Shown here in pieces: positions 52,989 through 63,091 of a DNA stretch of 64,000 bases; within the stretch, counting starts at the first letter, position 1; each line of letters begins with the position of its first letter. This stretch comes from Opitutia bacterium ISCC 52 (GTDB lineage Bacteria; Verrucomicrobiota; Verrucomicrobiia; Opitutales; UBA2995). Under the pieces are notes generated by a model, which worked only from the letters and a program-made list of their open reading frames with translations, was not told the origin of the DNA and did no database searches. Both the position numbers and the translations under genes were made by a program. The stretch lies in the NCBI GenBank assembly GCA_014529675.2, contig CP076040.1, positions 248,001-312,000 of the forward strand, read 5' to 3'.

Positions 52989-54280
52989 TGGATCCACAAG
53001 TTTTAATCCTCGTTGTTGTTTTCTTTGGGTTGCTAATCCTTCACGTGCCAATCGCCGTGTGTATTGCGGTGGCCACGATCGTTACCATTTTGTCTTTGGG
53101 TGACGTACCCACCGGCTATATCGTTGCCCAGAAGATGTCAGCTGGAATTGCCAGTTTCCCGCTACTCGCCATTCCTTTCTTTGTATTGTCAGGCGTTTTG
53201 ATGGGGGAGGGTGGCATGGCTCGGAGACTGATGGATTTTGCCAATGCGGTTGTCGGTCGTTTTCATGGAGGGCTTGCCTACGTGAATACCATGACCTGCA
53301 TGATGTTTGGCGCCATTTCGGGCTCAGCAGCTGCTGCGGTATCATCGATTGGTGGCTTTATGATTCCCGAGATGGAGCGAAAAAACTATGGCCGCGAATT
53401 CAGTGTCGCTCTGACTACCACCTCTGCAACGACTGGGCTTTTAATTCCGCCTAGTAACATCATGATCGTTTACGCGGTCGTGGCTGGGAACGTATCCGTT
53501 GCCGGCCTTTTCCTTGGGGGCATTGTACCTGGTGTAATCATGGGTCTGTTAATTATGGGCGCCTGTTTCCTTATGAATCGGTCACAGGAAGTCGGGTCCG
53601 GTGAGGTGGCCTCCGTTAAGCAGGTATTCGTGAGTTTCTGGCAGGCATTCCCCAGTTTATTTTTAGTATTTATTGTTATAGGAGGAATTCTTGGAGGTGT
53701 CTTCTCTGCAACGGAGGCCTCTGCTGTCGCTGTTCTTTACGCCGTTATCCTTGGAGTAGTTATTTACCGTGAGGTAAGCGTGAGTGATCTTCCGCGAATA
53801 TTGTTACGGGCTGCAAAAACCACTTCTGTGGTTATGATCTTGGTGGGTGCCAGCCAAGCAATGGGCTGGGTGCTCGCGTATGAGCAAATTCCTCAAACCG
53901 TCAGTTCCGCCTTGCTCGCAATATCGGAAAACAAGTTCGTCATTCTGCTCATCATCAATCTGCTGCTGTTGATTGTTGGTACATTTATGGACATGACTCC
54001 GGCGGTCTTGATTTTTACACCCATCCTCTGGCCGGTTGTTGAAAAACTGGGAATTGAACCGGTCCACTTTGGCATCTTTATGATAGCCAATCTCTGTATA
54101 GGCCTTTGTACCCCTCCAGTGGGTACGTGTTTATTCATTGGTTGTGGTGTTGGAAAAACCAGCATTGCCAAAGTTGTAAAACCTTTGATCCCGATCTTTG
54201 TGGCTATGGTCATAGGCTTGTTGCTGATTACTTATGTCCCCGCGCTTTCGACCTGGTTGCCAGGTGTGTTTGGGCTGTAG
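52988..54280 (+). CDS. TRAP transporter large permease (DctM family)
   Basis: A 430-residue integral membrane protein of the DctM family with about 12 hydrophobic segments. It has IASFPLLAIPFFVLSGVLMGEGGMARRLMDFANAVVG, the MMFGAISGSAAAAVSSIGGFMIPEM loop, and FMDMTPAVLIFTPILWPV. This is the sodium-coupled transport channel driven with DctP and DctQ. Its start overlaps the stop of dctQ by one base. It is the last gene of the operon. Confidence 0.94.
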   Translation: MDPQVLILVVVFFGLLILHVPIAVCIAVATIVTILSLGDVPTGYIVAQKMSAGIASFPLLAIPFFVLSGVLMGEGGMARRLMDFANAVVGRFHGGLAYVNTMTCMMFGAISGSAAAAVSSIGGFMIPEMERKNYGREFSVALTTTSATTGLLIPPSNIMIVYAVVAGNVSVAGLFLGGIVPGVIMGLLIMGACFLMNRSQEVGSGEVASVKQVFVSFWQAFPSLFLVFIVIGGILGGVFSATEASAVAVLYAVILGVVIYREVSVSDLPRILLRAAKTTSVVMILVGASQAMGWVLAYEQIPQTVSSALLAISENKFVILLIINLLLLIVGTFMDMTPAVLIFTPILWPVVEKLGIEPVHFGIFMIANLCIGLCTPPVGTCLFIGCGVGKTSIAKVVKPLIPIFVAMVIGLLLITYVPALSTWLPGVFGL

Positions 54281-54299
54281 TAGACATGTTCCATTTATG

Positions 54300-54380
54300 T
54301 CCCACGAGGGTAGGGCGACCTCGCCGACTGTGTCGGGTCGAAGCCTCGCGCGAAGCCTGAGGGCGCCGTTCGTCGTTGTA
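54300..54380. repeat. GC-rich intergenic hairpin element
   Basis: GGCGA at 54314 pairs with TCGCC at 54321, inside GTAGGGCGACCTCGCCG, followed by GC-rich sequence with CGCGCGAAGCC. It separates convergent genes (the TRAP operon and the xylanase). It looks like another small repeat family, but only this copy is seen in the window. Confidence 0.35.
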
Positions 54381-54431
54381 AGCAGACAGTGCTGGTGTCG
54401 TTACCTCGCTCCTCGAAACGGCGATCTGTCC

Positions 54432-56486
54432 CTACCTTTCCTTCAATCGGTAAAATTTCGTCTCACCCGAAAAGCTCTCATCTACGTAAGGAAACTGACC
54501 TTCAAGGTCGAGATCCTCAAATATGCCTTCGCTTGTCCAGACTTCCAAGTCGGTGGAAATTTCCAATTCATAAGTGCTGTCGTCGGCCGCCGATAGATTA
54601 AGGCTGACTTTATCACCTTTCACTTCCGCTTGAATGCTTGGTGGCGAGTACGGCACGAGCACAATATTATCCAGCATCACAAAAGTGTAGTTGTTCTCAC
54701 CACTTCCATTATTGCTCAGTGTGAATCGAATGCGGAGTGTGTCTCCTCGAAAATCACTCAGGCTAACTCTTCGTCTTTGAATCCCGGAATCTGGGCTTAT
54801 GGCGCTTGAACTAGGGTGGTAAATTGCTAGGGGAGTCATTACTGGATCTCCGTTTTCTCTTTCAATGTGCAGGTCAAACGGGGTTCCGCTAAATGCACCC
54901 AACAATTGGGCAGAGCCTCGATAATCAAACGATAGGTTTATATTCTCAATGTTCGGAACTTGAATTAATTGTGCCACTTCAATGGTGCCCACTTCCTGGC
55001 CTCTTAGTCCAAGCGTTAGGGCTGCATTTCCAACCGTCGGTTCGATCGGAAAACAGGAACCGGCACCTCGGAATTCAACATTGGGAGCGAGCTCGAACTC
55101 GTCGACTGCCGTGATGGTCCAGCCTTCCGTGCCCCCAGTTTCAAAGTTTCCATTTTGTATAGGGACTTCATCTGTTTGTGCATTGGAGAGCATGAGCGTG
55201 AAGGAGCTTTCCTGGTTTTTTATCAGGCTAAAATCAGTTGAGCTTTCGATACCGTCTAATTTGGCAGAAACATGGTAGTCTCCAAAGAATCCCCTTTCAG
55301 AGAAACTCCCACTTGTATGGGTCCTTCCATTGAAATCATTCCACCAATCTCCGAAAACTAACGCTTCATAAGCCAGGCCATTGGGCTTTGGGCTCCAATC
55401 ATTCCTGAATAAGGCAGAATTGGTTTTGTTGATTTGGCTTTCCCAAAAACCCCACAGCTGAATGCCAACCGTTTTCGGATGACTGAAGATCAGGGTGTGG
55501 AAATCCCTCAGGTAATCGGCCTGCATTGCTTCATCTTCGGTATCAATAGTAAACTCAGTGACACGAATATCCAACTCCGGAAATTTAGCGGTATAGCGCT
55601 GAAGAACATCCCAAAGAATTGGAATGCGAGTAGGTGAGTTGTTGAAGTGACCCTGCATGCCCATGGCGTCGATGGGGGCATTGTTGTCTAATAGGAATTG
55701 AATATGGTCTTCGTAGTTTTGCTGGTGAGTCGCGTTGCGACCTCTACCCGATAAAATGCTATAGTCGTTCAGGTAGAGTGCTTGAGTAGGAAGTACGGCG
55801 CGCGCTGCATTGAACCAGTCCACCATCACTTCGTTACCAAAGGCGTCCATGAGATCGTGATTGTCAAAGGTTTCATTGATGACGTCCCACTCATCGATGA
55901 ATGGCGCGGATTGTGTCCCAACATCGGCGATATGATCCAAGACTGCTTTTTTCGCTGCGGGATCTGTGTTTGCCGGATCCCCATCCGGGATGTAGGCTTT
56001 CATGAAGTTCGGCAAGTGGCGTTCCGACGGCCAAACCATAACATGGGCTCGTGCATAGAGTCCGTTTTCTTTCATCCATTGCGCAGCTGCCAAGGCCTCC
56101 TCAGGCCCCCCTCCCCAGTCACCAGCCCAGGGAGGCCACTTAAAGGCATTGAAAGGTCCGGCTTGATTAAACAATTCCAAAACCTTTGCACGGTACTGAT
56201 CATTCTCGGCGCTGTCGTCCACGATTCGTCCTGCCGATACGGCCGTTCCAAAGTGGTATGCATGTCGTTGAAATTCAAGGGAAACATCTGCGTTTGAGAC
56301 CGGGTTTCCATTGGCGTCGAATACGTGCAACCGAATCGGCCCCTTTCTGTACTGCTCAATTCGTTCTGCCGCTTCCGATCGCCAAGCAGCATCTGGATCT
56401 CTGCCTAAATAGCTGGGTTTGGTCTTTGGCAGGTCTTCGACAGTAAGACTATTTTTGTAGTTCAGAAACTCAACACCGCCTAACTC
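54432..56486 (-). pseudogene. GH10 endo-xylanase, catalytic part after an in-frame stop
   Basis: This is the catalytic portion of a family 10 xylanase. The frame continues directly after a TAA with ELGGVEFLNY, GRDPDAAWRSEAAERIEQYRKGPIRLHVFD, and the (beta/alpha)8 barrel. The acid/base glutamate is in WDVINETFDN and the nucleophile in RVTEFTID, so the active site is intact. A C-terminal beta domain resembling a carbohydrate-binding module follows. The only start inside is a TTG at 56330, which would cut into conserved GH10 sequence. The true start is upstream of the stop (57035). Xylan-degrading activity depends on readthrough or on re-initiation, which is doubtful. Confidence 0.85.
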
Positions 56487-57035
56487 TTAAGATTGAGGAT
56501 GCGCTCCTCCGCCAATACCAAATAGGAGGGCAAGATCACCTGCCGGTTGCTCCTCAGTCATCTGGAATGGAAACAGAAATTCCTGCCATCCATCTTCCTT
56601 GAATGCTGAGACCTCCCTTACGAGATACTTAGTAAAGTTTGGTGCTGGGCTCTGTGGGTAAACGGTTGTGAAGGAGGTTCCGGTTTCGTCCTCCGGTGAG
56701 ATGGATCTAAAGAAGAAGCGCAGCATCATCACATCACCGTTTTCGGTATCCTCAATGGATGAAAAAGAAACCTGACCATTGAAGAAAGCCCCATTGGGAT
56801 TGGTCACCGTTACCCGGATGGCTTGATCGAAGTCTGGATGGTCCGCTTCCACGACCTCGCGGGAACCGACCGGCCCATCATTGTTGCCGTTCCAGAATCC
56901 ATGAGCCGCAATGGGGTCGGCTGCGATCATAGATACGCCGCCCTCAGGCAGGTTTGTGGCAGCCTGGCTAGAAAATGTGACGCCGGTGATCCAGGTCACT
57001 AGCATCCAAAAGCATTTTCTCGGGTAATCTTTCAT
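56487..57035 (-). pseudogene. GH10 endo-xylanase, N-terminal signal and CBM-like part
   Basis: The upstream segment of the same gene and in the same frame. The ATG at 57035 has GAGG about 12 bases before it. It encodes a signal peptide (CFWMLVTWITGVTFSSQAA) and a beta-sandwich, then ends in LLFGIGGGAHPQS before TAA at 56487-56489. In other long GH10 proteins this HPQ segment runs straight into the sequence that here follows the stop (ELGGVEFLN). A TTG at 57053 could add six residues. On its own this product would be a 182-residue secreted domain without catalysis. Confidence 0.75.
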
Positions 57036-57304
57036 GTTATTAATTTTCCTCAAGAGAGGCTAGTGAGTAACTGGGGATTTTGGAACGAGATGATAAGATG
57101 AGATTTGGTAATCAAAATATAGCTCAAAAATGAGGTGAATCGAGATTCATCGAGTTTACAGCACTGAATTTTGGATAACAAAGATCGCTCGTCATCGACA
57201 TGAGTAAATTTCCAGACACCCACTTTCGTTAGGCAAGGTATTCCTCTCTGAAGTTTTTGCAAACCCACGTCAAGATCCTGAGATTGATTGCAGGTTTATA
57301 CAAA

Positions 57305-57442
57305 TTATATAGCCATGGTCGTGAGACCATGGATGTTAACGTGGAATTCGTTTCGGCAGTAAGCTACGTCCTGCAACAAAGCATCGAAACTCAATTGTAG
57401 GAGGTAGCTTGCTGCCGATTTCATCCGGTCAGGACCTCCAAA
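57305..57442. repeat. REP-like module A and a second repeat in a gene-free interval
   Basis: Module A at 57313-57332 is a perfect stem (CCATGGTC with GACCATGG) around GTGA. Compared with the copy at 4034 both arms have changed together. The element TCATCCGGTCAGGACCTCCAAA at 57421 matches 4194 and is preceded by a TAGCTTGCTGCCG stretch. The whole interval 57036-57609 holds no gene I can support. Confidence 0.65.
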
Positions 57443-57609
57443 CTCCCAACGTCCCAGCTCCGCCGTAAATCCGCCTGAGAAAAGGTATAGCAGGGCCACT
57501 GCATTGCTACCTGTTACATGTATCGGCTAATAGGAAGCAACCTATCCTTGAACCCACTCGAATTCCTGATCTACTCCTTTTCATTACCGAATTCCCACCA
57601 CTATTGAAC

Positions 57610-58656
57610 ATGAGCTCCATGAAAGCCCTTGAGTTAATTGAGTACGAAAAATTTGAATATAAAGAAGTTCCCTTGCCGGAAATCGCACCCAATGAAGTGC
57701 TGGTCCGAGTAGCCGCCTGCGGGATTTGCGGAAGTGATGTGCACGGTATGGATGGCTCCAGTGGACGCCGTATACCACCTATCATCATGGGGCACGAGGC
57801 TGCCGGTACGATTACCAAGCTGGGGTCTTCCGTGGACGCTTCCAAATGGAGTGAAGGCGACCGCGTAACCTTCGACTCCATGATCTATTGCGGCAACTGC
57901 TACCACTGCAATCGTGGGGAAACAAACCTCTGCGACGATCGTATGGTCCTTGGCGTATCCTGTGGCGACTACCGTCGACACGGTGCATTTGCAGAGTATG
58001 TAACCATTCCGGATCACATTCTTTACGCACTACCAGATGGAATTTCTTTCGAGCAAGCCGCTATGGTCGAGGCTGTATCCGTGGCTGTGCATGCTGTGGC
58101 TCGCACCCCGGTCGAGCTGAACGACTCGGTTGTTGTCGTGGGTGCTGGTATGATTGGTCTGCTTTGTCTCCAATCGATTAAGGCTGCCGGTTGCGGAAAA
58201 ACCTTTGTAGTCGATCTTGATGAATCGCGCCTGGCAGTGGCCAAACAATTTGGGGCCGACTTTTGTCTCAATCCATCCGAAGTCGATGTCATCGAAACCG
58301 TGGTGAAAGAAACCCACGGTCGAGGTGCTGATCTCTCTATGGAAGCGGTTGGAATCACCGCTGCAACCCAAACGGCGATACGCACGCTCAGAAAAGGGGG
58401 CAGCTGCACGCTGGTCGGTAACATTGCCCAGACAGTAGAGATGCCTCTCCAGGAAGTCGTGACCCGTCAGATTAATCTGATTGGTAGCTGCGCTTCATCC
58501 GGAGAGTACCCGGCCTGCCTCGACCTGATCGCCAGCGGCAAGATCGATGTGGGCCCACTCATCAGTCAGGTACGTCCACTAGAAGAAGGTGGCGATTGGT
58601 TTTCTCGTCTGCACAAAGGCGAAGCCGGCCTGACTAAAGTTATTCTAAATCCCTAA
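57610..58656 (+). CDS. Zinc-dependent sugar/polyol dehydrogenase (MDR family)
   Basis: A medium-chain dehydrogenase of about 349 residues. Catalytic zinc ligands are Cys37 in AACGICGSDVHG and His62-Glu63 in GHEAAG. Structural zinc cysteines are in YCGNCYHCNRGETNLC, and the NAD loop is VVGAGMIGLLCLQ with the acidic residue in VVDLDESRL. It resembles sorbitol/L-threonine/galactitol-phosphate dehydrogenase-type enzymes that oxidise polyols or sugars. ATGs at 57610 and 57619 are both possible; a TTG at 57604 is less likely. The Gfo/Idh/MocA gene follows 115 bases later on the same strand. Confidence 0.88.
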   Translation: MSSMKALELIEYEKFEYKEVPLPEIAPNEVLVRVAACGICGSDVHGMDGSSGRRIPPIIMGHEAAGTITKLGSSVDASKWSEGDRVTFDSMIYCGNCYHCNRGETNLCDDRMVLGVSCGDYRRHGAFAEYVTIPDHILYALPDGISFEQAAMVEAVSVAVHAVARTPVELNDSVVVVGAGMIGLLCLQSIKAAGCGKTFVVDLDESRLAVAKQFGADFCLNPSEVDVIETVVKETHGRGADLSMEAVGITAATQTAIRTLRKGGSCTLVGNIAQTVEMPLQEVVTRQINLIGSCASSGEYPACLDLIASGKIDVGPLISQVRPLEEGGDWFSRLHKGEAGLTKVILNP

Positions 58657-58771
58657 TAGGTAAGGCCACCGAGGCGAATGCTGACACGTCAACAAACGAA
58701 GTGCAGAGTAACATTCCGTCCCCGCAATGCCGTCTTTCATCTTTTAGCTCCCATCTCCTAACTTCATTTTC

Positions 58772-59896
58772 ATGATCTCCACCGGTATCATCGGAACAGG
58801 TAAAGTGGCTCATTTACATGCAGCGGCTCTTGCTAAAAACCCTAACAGCAACTTTACAGCCGTCCTCGGTCGTTCTCCTGAGCGGACCCAGTTCTTCGCT
58901 GACCAGTACGGCGTCAAAGCCTACACTGATCTCGAAGCCTACATAGCCGATTCTGGCGTTCAGGCCTCTACCATTTGCACGCCCCATCCAGCCCATGTCG
59001 ATTCAGCCGTCGCGGCGGCGGAAGCAGGTATGCATCTCTGCATTGAAAAACCGTTGGCGTCCTCGTTGGAGCACTGCGACGCCATGTTGGCTGCAGCTGA
59101 GAAAGGGAACGCCAAGATGGGGATGGTTTGCCAGCGACGCTTTTATGAGCCAGTGGTTCGTGTGAAAGAAGCCGTCGATTCCGGTAAGATCGGAAAGCCC
59201 ATTTTGGGTATGGTTACGATGCTTGGTTGGCGCGATCAGGACTACTACGATTCCGATCCCTGGCGCGGGACTTGGAGCGAAGAGGGTGGAGGCGTTCTTG
59301 TAAATCAGGCAGTGCATCAGTTGGACCTGCTGCTCTGGTATATGGGCGAGGTCGATGAACTCGTCGGCATGTGGGATAACCTCAATCACCCCGGTATTGA
59401 AGTTGAGGATACAGCGGTTGCTTCGCTGCGTTTCAAAAACGGAGCTATGGGGCACATCCTCGTGAGCAACTCTTTTAATCCTGCATTGTTCGGAAAGGTC
59501 AGTGTTCTCGGATCGACCGGTGCCAAGGTCGGTGTGCAAACGGATGGCGGCCAGATGTTCATTCCCGGAATGGCAGCCATCACCGAGCCACCGCTCAATG
59601 ACTATTGGACCGTACCCGGTGAAGAGCAACTGCTCGAACAGTTCCGTGCGGAAGACAACGAACGCTTTCAATCCATCAATCCCGAGGAGCATTATCATCA
59701 ACTGCAGATTGACGACTTCATCGAAGCAGTAATCGAAGACCGTGAACCCAGCACCACCGGTCTGGAAGGCCGCAACGCGGTTGAGCTCTTTGCCGCAATC
59801 TATCGCAGCGGACGTGATGGCAAGGCCATCAAGTTTCCATTAGCTCCTGAGGCTGACCGCGATGACTTTGATGGACGGTTGAAAGCAGATAGCTAA
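58772..59896 (+). CDS. Gfo/Idh/MocA-family oxidoreductase
   Basis: A 374-residue NAD(P)-dependent dehydrogenase. The nucleotide loop is GIIGTGKVAHLHAAAL, the conserved lysine is in CIEKPLASSLEHCD, and the catalytic region has VLVNQAVHQLDLLLWYMGEVDE. Both the EKP motif and the H-x2-D segment are intact. Substrates in the family include inositol, glucose and other sugars. It lies downstream of the zinc dehydrogenase and may share its transcript. The 3' flank carries a pyrimidine-rich repeat (59906-59943) like that at 19411. Confidence 0.9.
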   Translation: MISTGIIGTGKVAHLHAAALAKNPNSNFTAVLGRSPERTQFFADQYGVKAYTDLEAYIADSGVQASTICTPHPAHVDSAVAAAEAGMHLCIEKPLASSLEHCDAMLAAAEKGNAKMGMVCQRRFYEPVVRVKEAVDSGKIGKPILGMVTMLGWRDQDYYDSDPWRGTWSEEGGGVLVNQAVHQLDLLLWYMGEVDELVGMWDNLNHPGIEVEDTAVASLRFKNGAMGHILVSNSFNPALFGKVSVLGSTGAKVGVQTDGGQMFIPGMAAITEPPLNDYWTVPGEEQLLEQFRAEDNERFQSINPEEHYHQLQIDDFIEAVIEDREPSTTGLEGRNAVELFAAIYRSGRDGKAIKFPLAPEADRDDFDGRLKADS

Positions 59897-59905
59897 AAGC
59901 GGAAA

Positions 59906-59943
59906 ATCGTCCTCTTCCTTCTACTCGTCCTCCTCCTTAAATT
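59906..59943. repeat. Pyrimidine-rich intergenic repeat
   Basis: CTACTCGTCCTCCTCCTTAAA near 59920 resembles TTACTCGTCCTCGTCCTTAAA at 19411, both just downstream of plus-strand genes. A short CGTCCTCTTCCTT precedes it. Confidence 0.45.
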
Positions 59944-59977
59944 TGGCCGAAGACGCGGTTTCGATTTTCGTTCTCAT

Positions 59978-60409
59978 CTAGAGATCGGCTACCAGTACAT
60001 CGTAAAATCGTTTGTCTGAACTGGTCGAGCCGATGGTGTGCTCCAGAACCAGGAATTCGCCTGTTCCCATCACCGGATCGCCCAATAATTGCCAGTCACC
60101 AGACTTCAGTGTTTCACTATAACGGAGTTGATAGCTTTTACCGACGGAGGATTTCAAAACGAAGGTGATCACCTCTCCCGTAATAGCCACTTCGGTAATG
60201 TTTAGGGCTGGATCGATGACCAGGGTCGGGACATCTTCACTATCAATAATCCCGTTATTGTCTGAATCGGGATCCAATAAATTGATCACCTCATCGCCAT
60301 CCGGATCCGCATTCCATTGGGATCCCCAGTAGGCCGCTTCGACTTGGTGCATGATCGAAAGGCATCCTACTGCGATTGTGAGGAGAGCGTAGGTTGGGTT
60401 CCTTTTCAT
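59978..60409 (-). CDS. Secreted protein with a calcium-binding repeat (TSP3-like)
   Basis: A protein of about 143 residues. A signal peptide (hydrophobic to residue 20, cleavage near VEAAYW) is followed by DPDGDEVINLLDPDSDNNGIIDSED, a run of Asp/Asn-rich calcium loops of the thrombospondin type 3 kind. The rest is a beta domain with SYQLRYSETLKSGDWQLLGDP, a pattern seen in many Verrucomicrobial secreted proteins. The ATG at 60409 has the ribosome binding site AAAGGTAG; an upstream frame to 60478 lacks one. Probably an extracellular or surface protein; function unknown. Confidence 0.7.
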   Translation of the reverse strand: MKRNPTYALLTIAVGCLSIMHQVEAAYWGSQWNADPDGDEVINLLDPDSDNNGIIDSEDVPTLVIDPALNITEVAITGEVITFVLKSSVGKSYQLRYSETLKSGDWQLLGDPVMGTGEFLVLEHTIGSTSSDKRFYDVLVADL

Positions 60410-60676
60410 AGAGCTACCTTTCGTGGGTAAATTCAAAGAGAATAGATAGGCGTTTTTAAACAGCTTAATGATAACCAAATAAGTTGAATCGTCGATTCAT
60501 TGAAGGGTCTATCTGGCAGTTAATGGCTCTCCTTATCTGCTTAATTAGCAAATAGTCAGTGACATAAAACTGGTAATAGATTCGGTTGTTTTCCACTTTT
60601 AGGAATGACTTCAGCGAAATAAGCCATCAGGTTGTTGGTGATCTCTCTTCCGCGGCTTCGCCGGAGATCTCTTTCC

Positions 60677-62914
60677 ATGTCTACCTGCCTCCCAAGAATC
60701 CTTATCCTAACCTTTGCCTTTTGCCTCGGCTTGTCAGCTTGGGAGGCTCCCATTCCCGAAACGCAGGAAGTGCCTGAGCACCGTATGGAAAAGGGATTTA
60801 AGCCGGAAATCATAGCGACGCGAGTGGATACGCCTCCGAAGATTGACGGCTTCCTGGATGAGGAAGTTTGGCGAACGGCACCATCCAGCGGACCTTTAAT
60901 TCAAAATTCACCTTACTCTGGTGAGCCGATGCTTCAGCCGTCTGAGTTCAGGGTCGCTTACGATGATAACTTCATTTACGTGGCCTTATGGCATTGGGAT
61001 TCGGAGCCGGACAAGATTGTAGCGCGCTTGATGCGGCGGGATGACTCTCTGAGACCAGATGACTACTCGATTGTAGTATTGGATACCTTTAACGATGAGC
61101 GCAACAGCTACTGGTTTCGTATCAACCCCAATGGTACGCGTCAGGACGGTATTACCAGTAACAACCGAAACATTAATACCCAGTGGGATGGTATTTGGGA
61201 TGCTAAGACTCAAGTGACCGAATACGGTTGGTTCGCTGAGTTGGCTTTTCCGCTGACCACGTTCAGTTTTGATCCTCAGTCGGACACTTGGGGCTTAAAC
61301 GTAACTCGGAACATCAAGCGCAATGATCAGCGCGGCATCTGGTCATCACCACGTAGATCCATGCGGTCCTACTATGTGTCGGAGGCAGGGAAGCTCAAAG
61401 GTTTGTCGGGGTTGAAGCAGGGGCTTGGGTTGGAGTTCAATCCTTACATTCTCGGCAAATATTCCGATGACAAGGTCCTGGGAAAAGACGACTTCGAATT
61501 TGATTGGGGTGGAGACTTCCGTTATCGGATCACGCCCAAGATGAGTGCCACGGTCAGTTACAATACCGACTTTGCCGCCGCCGAAACCGATGCGCGCCAG
61601 GTGAACCTCACGCGCTTCTCTTTGTTCTTTCCGGAAAAGCGACGCTTCTTTTTAGAAGATAGTGGAGTGTTCAACTTTGGGGGGCTGGGCGGCCGCTTTC
61701 GCCGTCGCTCGAGAACCACGCCGGTATTCCTTCCTTACTTCAGTCGACGCATTGGATTAAGTAGCAAGGGACAGGTTGTTCCCTTGGTCGGCGCGGCCAA
61801 ACTGACGGGTAGGGTCGGGGAGTTCGACATCGGGATCATCGATGCTGTTCTGGATAATACGGATACACTCGATTCTAATAATGCATTTGTGGGTCGGGTA
61901 TCCCGGCAGGTGCTTGAGCAATCCTCTTTGGGAGTCCTCGCAACGCACGGAGATCCAAATTCTGAGTACGACAACCTATTGCTCGGTTCGGACTTTCGTT
62001 TCCTGACTAATAATTTCCTTTCCCGATATCGACTGGAGGCAAATGTCTTTGTGCTCGGTACCAAGTCAGATGATCCAAGGTTCAGTGATAGTCTTTCGCC
62101 CAGCTTCGGTGGCAATGTCGTTATTCCGACTGACAACTTCGAAGTCGAGGGAGCCTTTCTGCAGATCGATGATGATTTCAACCCGGCCCTGGGGTTTGCT
62201 CCTCGGCGCGGCATCCGGCGCTTCTTTACCAATGCGACCTATCAGCCTCAACCGCAGTCGATCCCCTGGTTGCGACGCTATTATCTGTCCTACGAAGGGG
62301 AAGTCGTAACCGACCTGTCTGGTAATTTGCAGTCGGAGACCCATACCCTGACGCCGGCTGGGCTACTTTTTGAGAGTGCCGAGTATTTGGAGTTTAGTTT
62401 GGAGCACTCGTCCGATGTGCCGAGCGAAGAGTTTGAAATATCAGAAGGCGTGGTCATTCCTGCGGACGACTATTCCTGGACACGCGGTGTAGTGGTACTC
62501 GAAACGGCAACCAAGCGTTCCGTCAGCTTCACCCATGAACTGTCATTCGGGGACTTTTACGACGGGACTCGAGTTGAAAACTCCTCGGAGATTACCTGGG
62601 CCCCATCCAAGCACTTTGCATCGATTGTCGGTCATACCAAACAAAGCGTCGAACTGCCCCAAGGTGACTTCGATATCAAGCTGGCCTCGCTTACGGCTCT
62701 GATCAATTTTACCCCCGACTTCACCTGGTCGAATCTGGTTCAGTACGACAACATCTCCGACAGCATGGGCATCAACAGTCGCCTGATCTGGGAATACAAA
62801 CCCGGCGCCAAAGTCTTTCTCGTACTCAACCAAAGTTATCTGGATGAAACGACCGGTTTCGTCCGCCAGCAATCTGATACCACCATAAAACTGAGCTCAA
62901 TCTTTCGGTTTTAA
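60677..62914 (+). CDS. CBM9-domain outer-membrane barrel protein (DUF5916 type)
   Basis: A protein of about 745 residues. A signal peptide (ILILTFAFCLGLSA) is followed by a family 9-like carbohydrate-binding domain (PPKIDGFLDEEVWRTA, then FRVAYDDNFIYVALWHWDSEPDKI and WDGIWDAKTQVTEYGWFAELAFPLTTF). A long barrel-like region rich in alternating hydrophobic residues then runs to a C-terminal FRF. This is the layout of DUF5916 proteins. They are thought to be surface proteins, with no proven activity. The ATG at 60677 has GGAGAT upstream; a TTG at 60632 is less likely. It starts its own unit. Confidence 0.85.
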   Translation: MSTCLPRILILTFAFCLGLSAWEAPIPETQEVPEHRMEKGFKPEIIATRVDTPPKIDGFLDEEVWRTAPSSGPLIQNSPYSGEPMLQPSEFRVAYDDNFIYVALWHWDSEPDKIVARLMRRDDSLRPDDYSIVVLDTFNDERNSYWFRINPNGTRQDGITSNNRNINTQWDGIWDAKTQVTEYGWFAELAFPLTTFSFDPQSDTWGLNVTRNIKRNDQRGIWSSPRRSMRSYYVSEAGKLKGLSGLKQGLGLEFNPYILGKYSDDKVLGKDDFEFDWGGDFRYRITPKMSATVSYNTDFAAAETDARQVNLTRFSLFFPEKRRFFLEDSGVFNFGGLGGRFRRRSRTTPVFLPYFSRRIGLSSKGQVVPLVGAAKLTGRVGEFDIGIIDAVLDNTDTLDSNNAFVGRVSRQVLEQSSLGVLATHGDPNSEYDNLLLGSDFRFLTNNFLSRYRLEANVFVLGTKSDDPRFSDSLSPSFGGNVVIPTDNFEVEGAFLQIDDDFNPALGFAPRRGIRRFFTNATYQPQPQSIPWLRRYYLSYEGEVVTDLSGNLQSETHTLTPAGLLFESAEYLEFSLEHSSDVPSEEFEISEGVVIPADDYSWTRGVVVLETATKRSVSFTHELSFGDFYDGTRVENSSEITWAPSKHFASIVGHTKQSVELPQGDFDIKLASLTALINFTPDFTWSNLVQYDNISDSMGINSRLIWEYKPGAKVFLVLNQSYLDETTGFVRQQSDTTIKLSSIFRF

Positions 62915-63091
62915 GGCAAAGAGTTTTATTCTCCCGTCATTCGTTCAGCATCCTGAGTCAAATTATTCGCCAGATTCCATTAAGAGGTAGCGTTTCTAGA
63001 TTCGGTCTAGACGACTTTGATTCCTGTTCAGAATTCATAGAGCCGTAAGGATATATCTGACTGCTTTATAAGCGTTTAAGGAGCGCCTGTT

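Noticed and set aside
59003-59701. 232-residue minus-strand frame inside the Gfo/Idh/MocA gene
   Set aside because: Antisense to a complete, well-conserved dehydrogenase; composition reflects the opposite strand's codon bias.
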